Shown here piece after piece: positions 53,060-62,852 of a DNA stretch of 64,000 bases. The stretch is taken from NCBI RefSeq assembly GCF_004803895.1, contig NZ_CP021978.1, positions 8,618,001-8,682,000 of the forward strand, read 5' to 3'. The stretch's first letter is position 1. Every line of letters starts with the position of its first letter. Under the pieces are notes generated by a model. The model saw only the letters and a list, made by a program, of their open reading frames with translations, was not told the origin of the DNA and did no database searches. Source of the DNA: Streptomyces hawaiiensis (GTDB lineage Bacteria > Actinomycetota > Actinomycetes > Streptomycetales > Streptomycetaceae). The translations under genes and the position numbers were made by a program.

Positions 53060-53546
53060 CTTGTGGCCGCGACAGAGTGGGCGACCGCGTGCTGCTGGCT
53101 TCGACCAGCGGAGGCACGGACATGGTTTCCGGCTTCGCGGGCAGCGCTCCCAACACCCCGGTCCGGGCAGGTGAGTTGTCCGCACCCCACCTGGCGTGGC
53201 ACTGGCCGCGTACGACACCGAGGGCTTGCCGGTGGTGGATCAGGTCGGCGAACTGGTCGTCACCCGCCCCATGCCGTCGATGCCGCTGTACTTCTGGAAC
53301 GACCCCGACGGCACCCGCTACCGCGACGCCTACTTCTCCTCCTGCCCCGGCACCTGGCGGCACGGCGACTGGATCACGGTCACCGGCTCGGTGATCGTCC
53401 ACGGCCGCTCCGACAGCACGCTCAACCGCAACGGCGTACGCCTGCAGCGCCGACATCCACGACGTCGTCGAACGCCTCCCCGAGATCACCGAGGCCCTCG
53501 TCTTCGGCGCCGAGGAACCCGACGGCGGCTACCGGACCGTCGCCGC
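53060..53546 (+). pseudogene. Acetoacetyl-CoA synthetase fragment
   Basis: Three frames in succession give DRVLLASTSGGTDMVSGF, then LAAYDTEGLPVVDQVGELVVTRPMPSMPLYFWNDPDGTRYRDAYFSS...GTWRHGDWITVTG and VHGRSDSTLNRNGVRL, then SADIHDVVERLPEITEALVFGAEEPDGGY. These are the adenylation-domain motifs of acetoacetate-CoA ligase in correct order. Both ends and several bases are missing. Confidence 0.8.
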
Positions 53547-54115
53547 TAGTGCTGTGACCAGAAACGATCGCCGACACGCTGGCCACCCGGAGCGCCGCCG
53601 CCGCACCATCCGGGCTAATCGCTGAGCACTTCCACATCAGCGAGGACGGGCATCGCCTCTACGTCCTCAGCGCACACGAGACCGAACCGGACGAAGCCAC
53701 TCCGCGCTTCCTCCCATACCGCGGCCTGGCCCGGCGGCGGCCCGTCGCCACCTGAAAGGCTCACACCCACAAACGCTGCATTTCTTGGACGCTTCCCGTG
53801 CACCTTGGCCCCCTCCAGAACTAGCTGATTCAGCTGTATCTATACGGTTGAGCAGGGAGATGGCTCATCGGGCCGGCCGCATGCGGCAAGGGGAGTCAGC
53901 CGCGCTGGCTTCAGCCCGCACCCGGCTCACCCTCCTCACATGGCTGGGCGCCGCCAGGCCAGCAGCCATGTCCGGCGAAGGTGTCCTGAGGCGAGCGGCA
54001 CATGCCGTGAGGTGACGGGACGGAGAGGACATACGAGAGCGGGTGCCGCCGCGTGAGGAGACGGTCATGGTGCCTCCTGAAGTGTGTCTGCAGGGCGCGA
54101 GGAGGGAACACGGCA
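53547..54115. other. Stretch with one unidentified coding fragment
   Basis: The frame 53560-53754 (plus) reads AEHFHISEDGHRLYVLSAHE...TPRFLPYRGLARRRP and has good codon bias but no start; it resembles the end of an antibiotic-biosynthesis-monooxygenase-like domain. From 53755 to 54115 nothing is recognised. Confidence 0.35.
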
Positions 54116-55006
54116 TCACTTGGCGAAGACGTACGCCGTGTAGCGCGTGACGCGCCCGATGGCCTGGTGAGCTCGGACGACGTCGATGACCTCGTCCCAC
54201 TCGCGGGCGTCTAGTCCTCCCAGGCCGGGCCACCGCACGCACAGAGCCTTTCGGCCGACCCGGGTGGACGCGGCGCCGGCGAACAGGGCGGAGAGCTGGG
54301 CTGCCCGGTGGAGTACGGGGGTGGTCCAGTCGAGGCTCCGGCGCGTGGTGAAGCCGGCGGCGGATGCCATCAGCGGGTAACGCTCGTACGGTTCGATGTC
54401 GTCGAAGCGCCAGGTGTCGCGTACGAGGCCGTTCGGATCGAGGGTTCCGATCGGCTGATCCGTACGGGACGTGACGTCCACGAGGACGAGCCGCCCCCCG
54501 GGGCCGAGCAGTCGGAAGCTTTCGCTCAGGAATGATCTCCGGCCCTTATGGCCGAAGTGGAAGGCGGCTTCCAGGCAGTGCACTCGATCGAAGGAACCAT
54601 CCGCCAGTGGGATGTCCGCTGCCCGCCGTGGCAGAGCGGTTGCGTCGGCGACGGCGAAGCGCGCGCCGGAGCGGCTACCGAAGCGGCGACGGGCCTGGTC
54701 GATCTGGGAGGGCTGGATGTCCACCCCCAGCGCCCGGCATCCGGCGGCGCCCAGCCGCGCCGTGGTGTCACCGCGACCGCACCCGGCATCCAGGACGAGC
54801 TGTCCGGGTCGAGCGTCCAGCAACGCCAGGGACCGGCGAGCAAGACGACGCTGAAAGAACACCGGCCCCGCCAGGACCGCGAACGGAAAGGTGGGCAGCG
54901 TGAAGTAGCCGATGTTGGCCAGGCTGTCCCAGCCGAGGTGTCGGAGCACCCGGAAGAGCACGCTGTCGTCGCTGTAGGCGCCGGCGAGGTTGCCGCTGTC
55001 ACCCAT
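54116..55006 (-). CDS. SAM-dependent methyltransferase (class I)
   Basis: A 296-residue protein. Motif I is LVLDAGCGRGDTTARL at about 70-85, followed by the acidic GVDIQPSQ, VADATALP, FDRVHCLEAAFHFGHKG and LGPGGRLVLVDV. The order is that of UbiE/Gsm-type small-molecule methyltransferases, and the C-terminal FDDIEPYERYPLMASAAGF supports this branch. The substrate is not known. It is transcribed divergently from the Liv transporter operon; the start ATG is at 55006. Confidence 0.88.
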   Translation of the reverse strand: MGDSGNLAGAYSDDSVLFRVLRHLGWDSLANIGYFTLPTFPFAVLAGPVFFQRRLARRSLALLDARPGQLVLDAGCGRGDTTARLGAAGCRALGVDIQPSQIDQARRRFGSRSGARFAVADATALPRRAADIPLADGSFDRVHCLEAAFHFGHKGRRSFLSESFRLLGPGGRLVLVDVTSRTDQPIGTLDPNGLVRDTWRFDDIEPYERYPLMASAAGFTTRRSLDWTTPVLHRAAQLSALFAGAASTRVGRKALCVRWPGLGGLDAREWDEVIDVVRAHQAIGRVTRYTAYVFAK

Positions 55007-55120
55007 CCCGCATCCCCTGCTTCCTGTGGGTACATCTGTGGCCCAATGCCCGTGTCACCGCCGCCCGACCTGTACATACACTGAGCCCATAAGGGATGTT
55101 CGTGACGTACCGGAATCGCC

Positions 55121-56116
55121 ATGCGTCGTCAGCGGATGCTCGTACCGGTCCTCGCCCTGGTCCTCGTAATGGTGCCCGTGATCTCCGCGCGGGCACAGGG
55201 CGAGGAAGTCCCGCGCGGCCCCACCTTCGCCGCGCGGGCTCTGCAGGCGCTGATCGACGGCATCCAGTTCGGGGTGATCATCGCGATCACATCGGTCGGG
55301 CTCTCGCTGATCTTCGGCACCATCCACCTGATCAATTTCGCACACGGTGAGTTCGTCACCATCGGCGCCACCTTCGCGTTCTTCCTCAACGTCTCGGCGG
55401 CCGGTCCGGGCTGGCACCTGATCCCCGCCGCCCTGGCCGCGGTGGCGTTCGGCGCCCTGTTGGGCGGGGCGGTGGAGCGTGGTATCTGGCGCCCGCTGCG
55501 GGCCCGGGGAACCGGGCTGATCAACATGTTCATCGTCACCATCGGGCTCTCGCTGCTGCTGCGCCACGTCGTACTCGTGCTGTACGGAACCCGGCCCGCC
55601 TCCTACGCGCAGTACGACATCCAGAGCGCCATCGACGTGGGCCCGGCCGGCATCACCCCACGGGACCTCACGGTCACCCTGCTCTCCGTGCTCGTGCTGC
55701 TCGGCACGGCCGCGCTCCTGCAGAAGACGCGGATCGGCACGGCTGTCCGGGCCGTCTCCGCCAACCGTGACCTCGCGGAGGCGTCGGGCATCGACGTGCA
55801 GCGGGTGGTGCTGTTCGTGTGGATGCTCGGCGGCGGGCTGGCCGCGCTCGGCGGGGTCTTCTTCGGTCTCGTCGAGATCGTCACGTGGGACATGGGCTTC
55901 AAGCTCCTGCTGCTCATGTTCGCGGGGATCATCCTGGGCGGCCTCGGCTCCGCCTACGGCGCGATGGTCGGCAGCCTCGTCATCGGCGTCGTCGCCCAGA
56001 TGTCCACCCTGTGGTTCCCGGTGGACCTGCAGTACGCGTGGGCGCTGCTCGTCCTCATCCTCGTCCTTCTCTTCCGGCCGCAGGGCATCCTCGGCCGGGC
56101 CGAACGCGTCGGGTGA
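55121..56116 (+). CDS. livH: Branched-chain amino-acid-type ABC permease LivH
   Basis: A 331-residue permease with an N-terminal extension that looks like an extra hydrophobic/signal segment (residues 6-24, LVPVLALVLVMVPVISARA). The LivH core follows: ALIDGIQFGVIIAITSVGLSLIFGTIHLINFAHGEF, eight or so further helices and the end FRPQGILGR. It forms the membrane channel with LivM. The gene is first in a four-gene operon. Confidence 0.92.
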   Translation: MRRQRMLVPVLALVLVMVPVISARAQGEEVPRGPTFAARALQALIDGIQFGVIIAITSVGLSLIFGTIHLINFAHGEFVTIGATFAFFLNVSAAGPGWHLIPAALAAVAFGALLGGAVERGIWRPLRARGTGLINMFIVTIGLSLLLRHVVLVLYGTRPASYAQYDIQSAIDVGPAGITPRDLTVTLLSVLVLLGTAALLQKTRIGTAVRAVSANRDLAEASGIDVQRVVLFVWMLGGGLAALGGVFFGLVEIVTWDMGFKLLLLMFAGIILGGLGSAYGAMVGSLVIGVVAQMSTLWFPVDLQYAWALLVLILVLLFRPQGILGRAERVG

Positions 56117-56126
56117 GGGGTGTGCC

Positions 56127-57108
56127 ATGGACTTCTCGGCCATCGTCTCCGACGCCCTGCGCTCGGGAATCGGCCCCATCGCCGCCGTCTACGCCCTCGC
56201 CGCGATGGGGTTGAACCTGCACTTCGGTTACACGGGACTGCTGAACTTCGGCCAGGTCGGCTTCATGCTGGTCGGCGGTTACGGGCTCGCCATCACGGTG
56301 TCGACGTACGACGGCCCGATGTGGCTCGGCGTCCTGGGCGGAATCGCCTGCGCGGTCGTGCTGGCCCTACTGCTCGGCCTGCCCACCCTGCGGCTGCGCG
56401 CCGACTACCTCGCGATCACCACGATCGCGGCGGGGGAGACGCTACGGCTCTTCTACCGATCCAGCTGGGCCGAGCCGGTCACCGGCGGGGTGTTCGGGTT
56501 GCAGCGGTTCGCGAACGACTTCTACGGACTCAACCCCATCGAACCCGGCACCTACGGCGTGTGGCTCGTGAGGTTCAGCTCCCGCGACCTCTGGGTGATG
56601 ATCACCGGGTGGGCGCTGGTGCTCGTGGTCGGAGGCCTGCTCGCCCTGCTGATCCACAGCCCGTGGGGTCGAGTCATCCGGTCGATCCGTGAGGACGAGG
56701 TCGCCGCGCGCAGCCTCGGCAAGAACGTCTACGCGTACAAGATGCAGAGCCTCACGCTCGGCGGCGTCATCGGGGCGGCCGCGGGCATGATGCAGGCCAT
56801 CCAGGTGCAGTCCGTCAACCCGGACAACTACGACCCGGGCGTCACGTTCTTCCTGTACACGCTGCTCGTCCTCGGAGGGGCCGGGCGGATCCTCGGGCCG
56901 GTCGTCGGCTCGATCCTGTTCTGGTTCGTCCTCAGCTTCCTCGACAGCGCGCTCCGCCAGGCCATCGACGCCGAGTACATCTCGCCGGACCTCATCAGCA
57001 CCTCGGAGGTGGGCGCGGTGCGCTTCGCCCTGGTCGGGGTCGCTCTCATCCTGCTGGTCGCGTTCCGGCCGCAGGGCATCCTCGGCAGCCGGAAGGAGAT
57101 GCTGCTCA

Positions 57109-57119
<11 letters not shown>
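56127..57119 (+). CDS. livM: Branched-chain amino-acid-type ABC permease LivM
   Basis: A 330-residue permease from ATG 56127. Signatures are AAMGLNLHFGYTGLLNFGQVGFMLVGGYG, LRADYLAITTIAAGE, and SIREDEVAARSLGKNVYAYKMQSLTLGG. It starts 10 bases after LivH and overlaps LivG by 11 bases. Confidence 0.93.
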
Positions 57120-57981
<862 letters not shown>

Positions 57982-57983
57982 CG

Positions 57984-58724
57984 ATGTCCGCCGAGAAGCA
58001 GGCACCGGTGCTGGCGGCCGACGACATCGTCGCCGGTTATGTCCCGGGTGTCGATGTGCTGCGCGGATGCAGCGTCGAGGTGCGGCCGGGCGAGGTGGTC
58101 GGCGTGATCGGCCCGAACGGCGCCGGAAAGTCGACGCTGGTCAAGGCCGTCTTCGGGCTGCTGCGGGTGCGCGGTGGGAAGGTGCGGCTGCGCGGCGAGG
58201 ACGTGACCGGCCGGCCCGCGCACGAGTTGGTCCGGCGGGGCGTGGGCTACGTGCCGCAGCTGCAGAACGTGTTCCCCGCGTTGACCGTCGAGGAGAACCT
58301 GCGGATGGGCGTGTATCTGAGGCCCAAGGACCACGCGCGGCGGGTTACGGCGGTCGAGGAACTCTTCCCCCTGCTGGCCGACCGCCGCAAGCAGAAGGCC
58401 GGCGCGATGTCCGGCGGTGAACGCCAGATGCTCGCGATGGCCCGCGCGCTGATGATGGAGCCCCAGCTGCTGCTGCTCGACGAGCCGTCGGCCGGCCTGT
58501 CACCCCTCCACCAGGACCACGTCTTCGACCGGTGCAGAATGATCAACAGCGCGGGCGTCGCCGTGCTCATGGTCGAGCAGAACGCCCGCAGGTGCCTGCA
58601 GCTCTGCGACCGCGGCTACGTCCTCGACCAGGGCCGCAACGCGTACACCGGCACGGGTGCGGCCCTGCTGCACGACGAGAAGGTGATCGAGCTCTACCTC
58701 GGCACACTCGCCCGCGTCCGTTGA
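57984..58724 (+). CDS. livF: ABC transporter ATP-binding protein LivF
   Basis: A 246-residue ATPase from ATG 57984 with GAGGAGG upstream. Walker A GPNGAGKST, the signature MSGGERQMLAMARALMM, Walker B LLLLDEPSAGLSP and the H-loop MVEQNAR are intact. It completes the LivHMGF set. The binding-protein gene is convergent with only 19 bases between the two stops. Confidence 0.94.
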   Translation: MSAEKQAPVLAADDIVAGYVPGVDVLRGCSVEVRPGEVVGVIGPNGAGKSTLVKAVFGLLRVRGGKVRLRGEDVTGRPAHELVRRGVGYVPQLQNVFPALTVEENLRMGVYLRPKDHARRVTAVEELFPLLADRRKQKAGAMSGGERQMLAMARALMMEPQLLLLDEPSAGLSPLHQDHVFDRCRMINSAGVAVLMVEQNARRCLQLCDRGYVLDQGRNAYTGTGAALLHDEKVIELYLGTLARVR

Positions 58725-58743
58725 ATCCCGTAGGTCCTCCCGG

Positions 58744-59991
58744 TCACTCCTCGGCCCTGCTGGTCTCGGTACGAAGGGTCTGCAACTTTCCCTCGTCGTC
58801 GTAGCCGTACACCTCGATCGACGCCTGGCCGGGTTCGCCCTTGTCGGTGAAGTCGAGCGGGCCGCTCACACCGTCGTAGTCGATGTCCCTGCCGTCGGCG
58901 AGCAGCTCCTTGCAGGCGGCGAACGAGTTGCACTTCTCGCCGTCCTTGGTGATCCCGTTCATCTCCTTCACGTACTCGCCAGGATCGTCGGACTCCGCCT
59001 TCTCCGCGGCGAGCGCGATCGTCGTCACGCAGTCGAACACCTGCGGCGCGAACTGCAACTCCTTCAGATCCGGCGCGAATTCCTGGAGATCCTTCACGTA
59101 CTGCTCGTTCGACGCCGAGGCCGGCGCGGTCCCCTTCATCCCGGAGAGCCTCTCGGGCTGACCCGGGGCGACCAGCGAGGGCAGTTCCTCGCTGCGCAGT
59201 CCGTCGGCGCCGTAGACGCCGATCCGGTCGGGCCCGAGTCCGGACTCGATCATGCCCTGCAGGATCTGGGTGCCCTCCTCGAAGGCGATCACCACGGCGG
59301 CTTCCGGCCCGGAGTTCTCCATCTGCTGGACGACCTGGTCGAAGTTGCTCGCCTCCGGGTCGTAGGTCTCGGCCAGTGTCACCGTCGCACCGCGCTCCTC
59401 CAGCGTCTTGCGGGTGGCCTCCATCAGGCCGCGCCCGTAGTCGTCCGCCCGTGCGACCAGTGCGACCCGGTCGTGACCGTCATCGCGGACGACATCGGCC
59501 AGGATGGGCCCCTGCAACGCGTCGCTCGGGACGGTACGGAAGTAGAAGCCGTCGTCCTCGTAGTCGGTGAAGGTCGGCGCGGTGTTCGACCCCGAGCACT
59601 GCACGACGCCCGCACCGGTCACCCGGTCGATGAACGCCAGTGACATGCCGGAAGCCGCGGCGCCGACGATCGCGTCCACGCCCGCCGCCAGGACCCGGTC
59701 CGCCGACTGTGCGGCAACGGCCTCCTGGCCCGCCTCGTCACTGGAGACCACGCTCGGCACGGACTTGCCCAGTACCCCGCCGGCGTCGTTGATCTTCTGT
59801 ATCGCGAACTTCAGCGACTCGATCTGCGGCGGGCCGAGGTAGGCCAGCTGTCCCGTCTCCGGCAGGACGTAGCCGAACTGGAGCTCACCATCGCCTGGCT
59901 CGGCCTGGGCGGTGCCCGTCGTACCGCAGACGGCTATCACAAGAGCGGCCGCGCTCGCGAAGATCGCGGACCGTCGTATCGACGCTTTCAT
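58744..59991 (-). CDS. Branched-chain amino-acid-type substrate-binding protein
   Basis: A 415-residue periplasmic-binding-type protein from ATG 59991, with GGAGGCGGAG upstream. It has an N-terminal export signal (SIRRSAIFASAAALVIAVCGTTGTAQAE). A Cys at residue 22 hints at a lipoprotein, but the lipobox is poor (IAVC), so Sec cleavage after AQA is equally likely. The family pattern LQFGYVLPETGQLAYLGPPQIESLKFAIQKINDAGGVLGK and the later VALVARADDYGRGLMEATRKTLEERG are clear. It should feed the LivHMGF transporter. It lies convergent to the operon instead of leading it. Confidence 0.93.
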   Translation of the reverse strand: MKASIRRSAIFASAAALVIAVCGTTGTAQAEPGDGELQFGYVLPETGQLAYLGPPQIESLKFAIQKINDAGGVLGKSVPSVVSSDEAGQEAVAAQSADRVLAAGVDAIVGAAASGMSLAFIDRVTGAGVVQCSGSNTAPTFTDYEDDGFYFRTVPSDALQGPILADVVRDDGHDRVALVARADDYGRGLMEATRKTLEERGATVTLAETYDPEASNFDQVVQQMENSGPEAAVVIAFEEGTQILQGMIESGLGPDRIGVYGADGLRSEELPSLVAPGQPERLSGMKGTAPASASNEQYVKDLQEFAPDLKELQFAPQVFDCVTTIALAAEKAESDDPGEYVKEMNGITKDGEKCNSFAACKELLADGRDIDYDGVSGPLDFTDKGEPGQASIEVYGYDDEGKLQTLRTETSRAEE

Positions 59992-60600
59992 CTCCGCCTC
60001 CGCTCGTACAGGCGGCGGTGGTCGACTGGCCGGCCATCCGCCCGCCATCTGTACATGAGGTTAGAGCGCTTTCGGAGACCGGGAAACATGGAACGTACAT
60101 TTTTTCGATCGGGTGCGCTGCCGCTCCGGCCGGTCACGGCGGCGCGGGGTGGCGGCAGCCCCTTCCGCTGCCGTAGGGGCCCGGTAGCGGTCTCCGGCCG
60201 ATGGCTGGAGACCGGCTGCCGCCGACGGCCCAGGACGGCGTGGAACGGGTTGCGGGCCAGGCCGGGCCGTCCTCGACGAAAAGGATCGCCATCCGACTGG
60301 ACTGGGTCGAGCACGTCCCCTGCAAACGAGGGCATTCGTTTCAGGTGCCGCGGCCTGTCTGCGCGAGAAGGCAAGGCGCCTTCGCCGAGCGCCGGCCATG
60401 CGGCGATCTGATCGCCATCGATCGCAGCGATCGATCGCAGCGACGTCTCGGTAGGCGGAGCGCAGCATGTCAACGTGTCGCTTCCGGTCTGCGGGGGACC
60501 GCGGCCGTACGACTGTCTGAGGGGGAAGCCAGGTGCCGGGCTTACACCGACAGACCGGGCGCCGATGCTGGCGCGTTATCGGTAGCGGTAGCCGCGTTGC
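59992..60600. other. Non-coding stretch before the second CspA gene
   Basis: About 600 bases without a supported gene. It contains a short tandem ATCGCAGCG(ATCG) repeat at 60421-60444. Open frames here are rich in Arg and lack start signals. Confidence 0.5.
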
Positions 60601-60603
60601 CGT

Positions 60604-60636
60604 TATAGCGTGGTGATCAGCAGTCGTGGTTCCGAA
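60604..60636 (+). promoter_or_regulatory. CspA promoter -10 and conserved leader element, copy 2
   Basis: A -10 TATAGC at 60604-60609 is followed after 10 bases by GCAGTCGTGGTTCCGAA at 60620-60636, the same element as upstream of CspA copy 1. The leader to the start codon is about 137 bases. Confidence 0.6.
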
Positions 60637-60756
60637 GTTCCGTTCGCCCGTGATCGCCTTCACGGGCGTTCTTGCTGTTCAGCGCCTCTCCGGACCAGGG
60701 CGATCACCTCCGTGGCACGCAGGGTGCGTGTCCGGTTTCCCTCGAAGGAGACAGTC

Positions 60757-60960
60757 ATGGCCAAGGGCACTGTGAAGTGGTTCAACAGCGAGAAGGGCTT
60801 CGGCTTCATCGAGCAGGAGGGCGGCGGCCCCGACGTCTTCGCCCACTACTCGAACATCGCCAGCCAGGGTTTCCGCGAGCTGCAGGAGGGCCAGAAGGTC
60901 GAGTTCGACGTCACGCAGGGCCAGAAGGGCCCGCAGGCGGAGAACATCCGCCCCGCCTGA
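60757..60960 (+). CDS. Cold-shock protein, CspA family (copy 2)
   Basis: A 67-residue protein from ATG 60757 with GAAGGAG upstream. RNP-1 KGFGFIEQ and RNP-2 VFAHYS are identical to copy 1; differences are scattered (for example Ser/Ala at 11, Glu/Asp at 21, Gln/Leu at 43). It is an RNA-binding OB-fold protein. It stands alone, with its own leader and terminator. Confidence 0.97.
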   Translation: MAKGTVKWFNSEKGFGFIEQEGGGPDVFAHYSNIASQGFRELQEGQKVEFDVTQGQKGPQAENIRPA

Positions 60961-60972
60961 CGCGCGCGCTGA

Positions 60973-61017
60973 GGTAAGGCCCGGCATCCCGGCTTCTTCG
61001 GGACGCCGGGCTTTACC
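60973..61017 (+). terminator. Hairpin terminator after CspA copy 2
   Basis: The arms GGTAAGGCCCGGCATCCCG (60973-60991) and CGGGACGCCGGGCTTTACC (60999-61017) pair over 19 positions, two of them G-U, with a 7-base loop. Confidence 0.85.
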
Positions 61018-61123
61018 GTCTGCCGGAGTGGTCAGTGGGCGGAAGCCGGTGGGTGCCTCGCGTGGCCGATGAGCCATCGGTACGTCGGCCTGGCCGAGCC
61101 CCATTCCTGCGCTGTTCCGTCAG

Positions 61124-61657
61124 TCAGAACTGTGGGGCGCTGCCCATCTCCGTTGTGAAGATCACGGGGTCGCTGTCGAACCCTCGGACCATCTCATGGA
61201 ACTTCCAGGCTCCGGAAGGATCCCGGGTGAACTCGGCCACCGTCGCCGCAGTGGATCCGGAGACCTGGGCGAAGTCGTCCTTCAGGAGCTCCTGGTACCC
61301 CTCGACAACCAGCACTCCGGCGTTCGACAGGTCGCCGAAGGTCTTGAGGCCGCTGTCCTGGTGGATGGCCACGCCTACGACCACCCGTGCGAAGGAGGGA
61401 GCGAGTCGATCGAGCTCCAAGGTCATCACTTCGACGTAACCGAAGCCCTGCCCGGTCTGGCTGTGCCGGCTCATGTTGATGGTGCCGTCCGGTGATCGGC
61501 AGTCGAAATGGACGACGTACACAGGCCGCCCGTAGGGGGCATCCGTCGAGTACGTCGTGGCGATGATGTCGAGGTGGTGCGGTGGCTGCTCCCAGTGACT
61601 CGGATCCCACTTGAGCCGTACTTCGGCCTTCCTCACTGTCCGGCTGCCGCCACTCAC
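61124..61657 (-). CDS. TerD-family protein
   Basis: A 177-residue protein. The pattern VRLKWDPSHWEQPPHHLDIIATTYS, GTINMSRHSQTGQGFGYVEVMTLELDRLAPSFARVVVGVAIHQDSG, and TFGDLSNAGVLVVEG is that of TerD/stress-response proteins, which are cytoplasmic and often bind calcium. The strictly acidic calcium loop is weaker than in TerD itself. It stands alone. Confidence 0.85.
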   Translation of the reverse strand: MSGGSRTVRKAEVRLKWDPSHWEQPPHHLDIIATTYSTDAPYGRPVYVVHFDCRSPDGTINMSRHSQTGQGFGYVEVMTLELDRLAPSFARVVVGVAIHQDSGLKTFGDLSNAGVLVVEGYQELLKDDFAQVSGSTAATVAEFTRDPSGAWKFHEMVRGFDSDPVIFTTEMGSAPQF

Positions 61658-62060
61658 GGGACTGCCCCCTTTCCCCGGCCAAGCCGCCGCGTGATGATCC
61701 CCTGCATGGTCAAGTATGGCTCTCAGCCAACCCGTTGACGCATTGTACGGCCGACTCCTGCGACGCTCCTCGCTTCTCGCGGATCCTGAGGCGCGGCGCG
61801 TGCGCAGCTCCCAGTTGCTCCTCCTCGCCTCTGGACGGCCCTTCGCCCAGGGGAGGAGGGCCTCGGACCTGACCCAGTTCGCGCAGACGGCGACGATCCC
61901 CGCCCCCGGGTTCCTCTCGGCCCTGGGGCAGGGCGAACGACACGACGGCGACGACGATCAGAACGCGGCGACCGAGGCCCTGCTCGCAGAGGACCTGGTC
62001 ACCGACCGAGCCATGTTCTGCCCTGTCCGAGCGGCAGCCGCATCGCCTGCCGAGTTCTCC
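61658..62060. other. Stretch between TerD and spermidine-synthase-like genes
   Basis: About 400 bases. On the minus strand near 61960-61900 the piece RRVLIVVAVVSFALPQGRE resembles the last helix of a transporter and may be a remnant; nothing else is recognised. Confidence 0.3.
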
Positions 62061-62789
62061 CTACGGCGAGTTCGGTGCCTTGTCGGCCAGGTAGACGGTG
62101 TTGGCCGAGGTGCCGCCTTGCAGGGGGTTGTCGAAGTCGACGACATGGGCCGCTGCTTGTGCGAAGACTTCGGTGAGCGCGGAGGTGAATTGGTCGTCAG
62201 GCGGGTCGTTGGACCACAGGGCGAACACCCCGCCGGGGTGGAGGTGAGCGGCGAGAGCGCGGAGCCCGTCGGGCTGGTAGAGCGCCGCGTGGCGCGGGTG
62301 GAGCACATGGCGCGGTGAATGGTCGACGTCCAGCAGGATGGCGTGGAAGCGACGGCCCGGCTCCTCGATGTCCAGACCGCGGGGGTCGGTCACCAACCCG
62401 AAGAAGTCGCCGTGGACCAGGCGGCAGCGGTCGTCGGACGTGAGCCGGGCTCCGAGGGGCACCAGGTGCCGTTGGTGCCAGTCGATGACTTCGGCGAGCG
62501 CGTCGATCACGGTCAGCGAGCGCACCCGGGGGTCGTCCAGGGCAGCCTGGGCGGTGTAGCCGAGTCCGAGTCCGCCCACGGCTACGTCCAGTTCGGTGTC
62601 CGGCAGTTCCGCCAGGGCCAGTTCGGTGAGGGCGATCTCGCCGGTGGTGAAGAGGCTGGACATCAGGAACTCGTCGCCGAGTTTCACCTCGTATACGTCG
62701 TCTCCCGATACCGGGTGGCGGCGTCGGCGCAGACTGATGTCGCCGATCGGTGTCGGCTGCCAGTCGATCTCCTCCAGGCGCAGGCCCAT
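62061..62789 (-). CDS. Spermidine-synthase-like protein
   Basis: A 242-residue Rossmann-fold protein preceded by AAAGGTG. The SAM-type glycine motif is VAVGGLGLGYTAQAAL, followed by the acidic VIDALAEVIDWHQRHL and ILLDVDHSPRHVLHPRHAALY, with HLHPGGVFALWSNDPPDDQF in the last third. The family includes polyamine synthases and lookalikes. The usual catalytic Asp in the DxxD/LLDxxD region is LLDVDHSP, which may be altered. Aminopropyl transfer is therefore not certain. Confidence 0.8.
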   Translation of the reverse strand: MGLRLEEIDWQPTPIGDISLRRRRHPVSGDDVYEVKLGDEFLMSSLFTTGEIALTELALAELPDTELDVAVGGLGLGYTAQAALDDPRVRSLTVIDALAEVIDWHQRHLVPLGARLTSDDRCRLVHGDFFGLVTDPRGLDIEEPGRRFHAILLDVDHSPRHVLHPRHAALYQPDGLRALAAHLHPGGVFALWSNDPPDDQFTSALTEVFAQAAAHVVDFDNPLQGGTSANTVYLADKAPNSP

Positions 62790-62852
62790 CCGTTCACCTT
62801 TCCATTGTTCGTGGATGCGGGAAACCTTTTGTCGGCGTGGGTGGCGGCCCGG

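Noticed and set aside
60421..60444. ATCGCAGCG direct repeat as a possible CRISPR or att site
   Set aside because: Only about two short adjacent copies, with no spacers and no integrase gene nearby.
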